Shown one piece after another: positions 22,754 to 23,514 of a stretch of DNA of 23,514 bases. Every line of letters begins with the position of its first letter. Positions within the stretch are counted from its first letter, which is position 1. The notes beneath the pieces are model-generated. The model was not told the origin of the DNA, did no database searches, and saw only the letters and a program-made list of their open reading frames with translations. The DNA is taken from the NCBI GenBank assembly GCA_050942555.1, contig JBMNNN010000014.1, forward strand, positions 1-23,514, given 5' to 3'. A program made the position numbers and the translations under genes. The stretch is from JAAYXU01 sp050942555. Lineage in GTDB: Bacteria > Bacillota > Clostridia > Christensenellales > UMGS416.

Positions 22754-23458
22754 CTACCTGGCTTTTTCGCTCAGGAAACACTGTCCGAGCTTCTGGATCG
22801 CTTTTTTTTCGATACGCGACACATAGGAGCGCGATATTCCCAGGTCCCGCGCGATCTCCCGCTGCGTCCGGGGCGGCCGGTTGCACAGGCCGTAGCGCTC
22901 GACCAGCACCGCCCTTTCCCGGCGGTCGAGCGTATCGCGCATATACTCGACCAGCTTTTTCAGGCGTATGCGCGTCTCCACCTCGTTGACGAGCTCATCG
23001 GGATCGCTGCCCAGTTTATCCATGAGCGAGATCTGGTTGCCTTCCCCGTCGGTGCCGATCGGATCCTGCAGCAGCACTTCGTTTTTTCGTTTCTTCATGA
23101 ACCGGATCGCCATCAGTATTTCGTTCTCGATGCACCTCGCCGCGTAGGTGGCAAGCTGTGTGCCCCGCTTGTGATTGAATGTATTGACCGCCTTAATAAG
23201 TCCGATCGTCCCGATCCCAATGAGGTCGTCGATCTCTATTCCCGTCGCCTGGTATTTTTTCGACACGTGCGCGACAAGCCGCAGATTGTGCTCGACCAAC
23301 TGGTCCCTCGCCTCTTTATCGCCCGCGATGGCTTTCCGGATGCACTCCTGCTCATCGGCGGACCCCAGCGGAAGCGGAAAGGACGAATGACCCGACACGA
23401 AGGCGATAAGGCCCGTAATATCCCTGAGCAGCGCAAGCAAACCGGCTATGTCATACAT
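22754..23458 (-). CDS. sigK: RNA polymerase sporulation sigma factor SigK (pro-sigma-K)
   Basis: Late mother-cell sigma factor of sporulation. The 234 residues match sigma-K throughout: an N-terminal hydrophobic pro-sequence (DITGLIAFVSGHSSFPLPL, cut in Bacillus by SpoIVFB near residue 20), region 2 (HNLRLVAHVSKKY, DDLIGIGTIGLIKAVNTF, ATYAARCIENEILM), the linker DPIGTDGEGNQISLMDKL, and region 4 with TQREIARDLGISRSYVSRIE. The ATG at 23458 is preferred; a GTG at 23497 would add 13 residues and has no clear ribosome site, while a GAGG lies somewhat far (11 bases) from the ATG. The gene is continuous, with no skin-type element interrupting it. The promoter lies outside or at the window edge. Confidence 0.95.
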   Translation of the reverse strand: MYDIAGLLALLRDITGLIAFVSGHSSFPLPLGSADEQECIRKAIAGDKEARDQLVEHNLRLVAHVSKKYQATGIEIDDLIGIGTIGLIKAVNTFNHKRGTQLATYAARCIENEILMAIRFMKKRKNEVLLQDPIGTDGEGNQISLMDKLGSDPDELVNEVETRIRLKKLVEYMRDTLDRRERAVLVERYGLCNRPPRTQREIARDLGISRSYVSRIEKKAIQKLGQCFLSEKAR

Positions 23459-23514
23459 ACCTGTTTCAGCCTCTTTCCCGCATAGTGGAAAGCCCACTGG
23501 CCCCGTTTGTCTCA

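Noticed and set aside
22743..22767. Bidirectional terminator between the zinc-ribbon gene and sigK
   Set aside because: The stem GTAGC-CCTC-GCTAC is only 5 bp and lies within the stop codons; the following T run belongs to sigK coding sequence.

Overview
The window looks like a chromosomal stretch from an anaerobic, spore-forming, GC-rich member of the Firmicutes (Clostridia). The evidence is: a sporulation sigma factor K with its hydrophobic pro-sequence; an oxygen-sensitive class III ribonucleotide reductase pair (nrdD-nrdG); the yerC-pcrA-ligA order known from Firmicutes; a DUF951 protein; strong GGAGG-type ribosome binding sites; and a 3D-domain cell-wall protein. The order within Clostridia cannot be settled from the sequence alone; a Christensenellales-like gut lineage is only a guess. 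No tRNA, rRNA, CRISPR array, intact insertion sequence or phage module was seen.

Layout. (1) 1-4206, minus strand: yerC-like regulator, pcrA helicase and ligA (cut by the window edge), one operon with its own promoter. (2) 4207-4812: an AT-richer patch of gene remnants, including the tail of an HD-GYP-type protein and an orphan ORF. (3) 4813-7604, minus: nrdD-nrdG, coupled by a GTGA overlap, with a promoter and a strong leader hairpin. (4) 7809-10431, minus: alpha/beta-hydrolase-fold protein (nucleophile Ser replaced by Ala), MscS-type channel, DUF951 protein and signal peptidase I, tightly packed behind one promoter. (5) 10760-12364, plus: DUF348-G5-3D cell-wall protein behind a perfect consensus promoter. 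(6) 12655-17791, minus: five-gene accessory metabolic operon (TIM-barrel isomerase, two Gfo/Idh/MocA proteins, enolase-superfamily enzyme, nitrilase-family amidase), flanked on both sides by odd intergenic DNA. (7) 18150-21031, minus: DUF6106-like membrane protein, cysteine desulfurase and ThiI. (8) 21167-22747, plus: zinc-ribbon membrane protein of unknown function, convergent with sigK (22754-23458, minus).

How the genes work together. Most of the window is housekeeping: DNA repair and replication, anaerobic dNTP synthesis, protein export, tRNA thiolation (the desulfurase hands sulfur to ThiI) and sporulation. The best candidate for something undescribed is region 6. Its enzyme classes suggest oxidation, isomerisation or elimination, and amide hydrolysis of a sugar-derived or sugar-acid compound, but it has no transporter, kinase or regulator beside it and the substrate cannot be read from sequence. 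Second is the hydrolase-fold protein with an alanine in the nucleophile position, co-transcribed with a mechanosensitive channel and signal peptidase.
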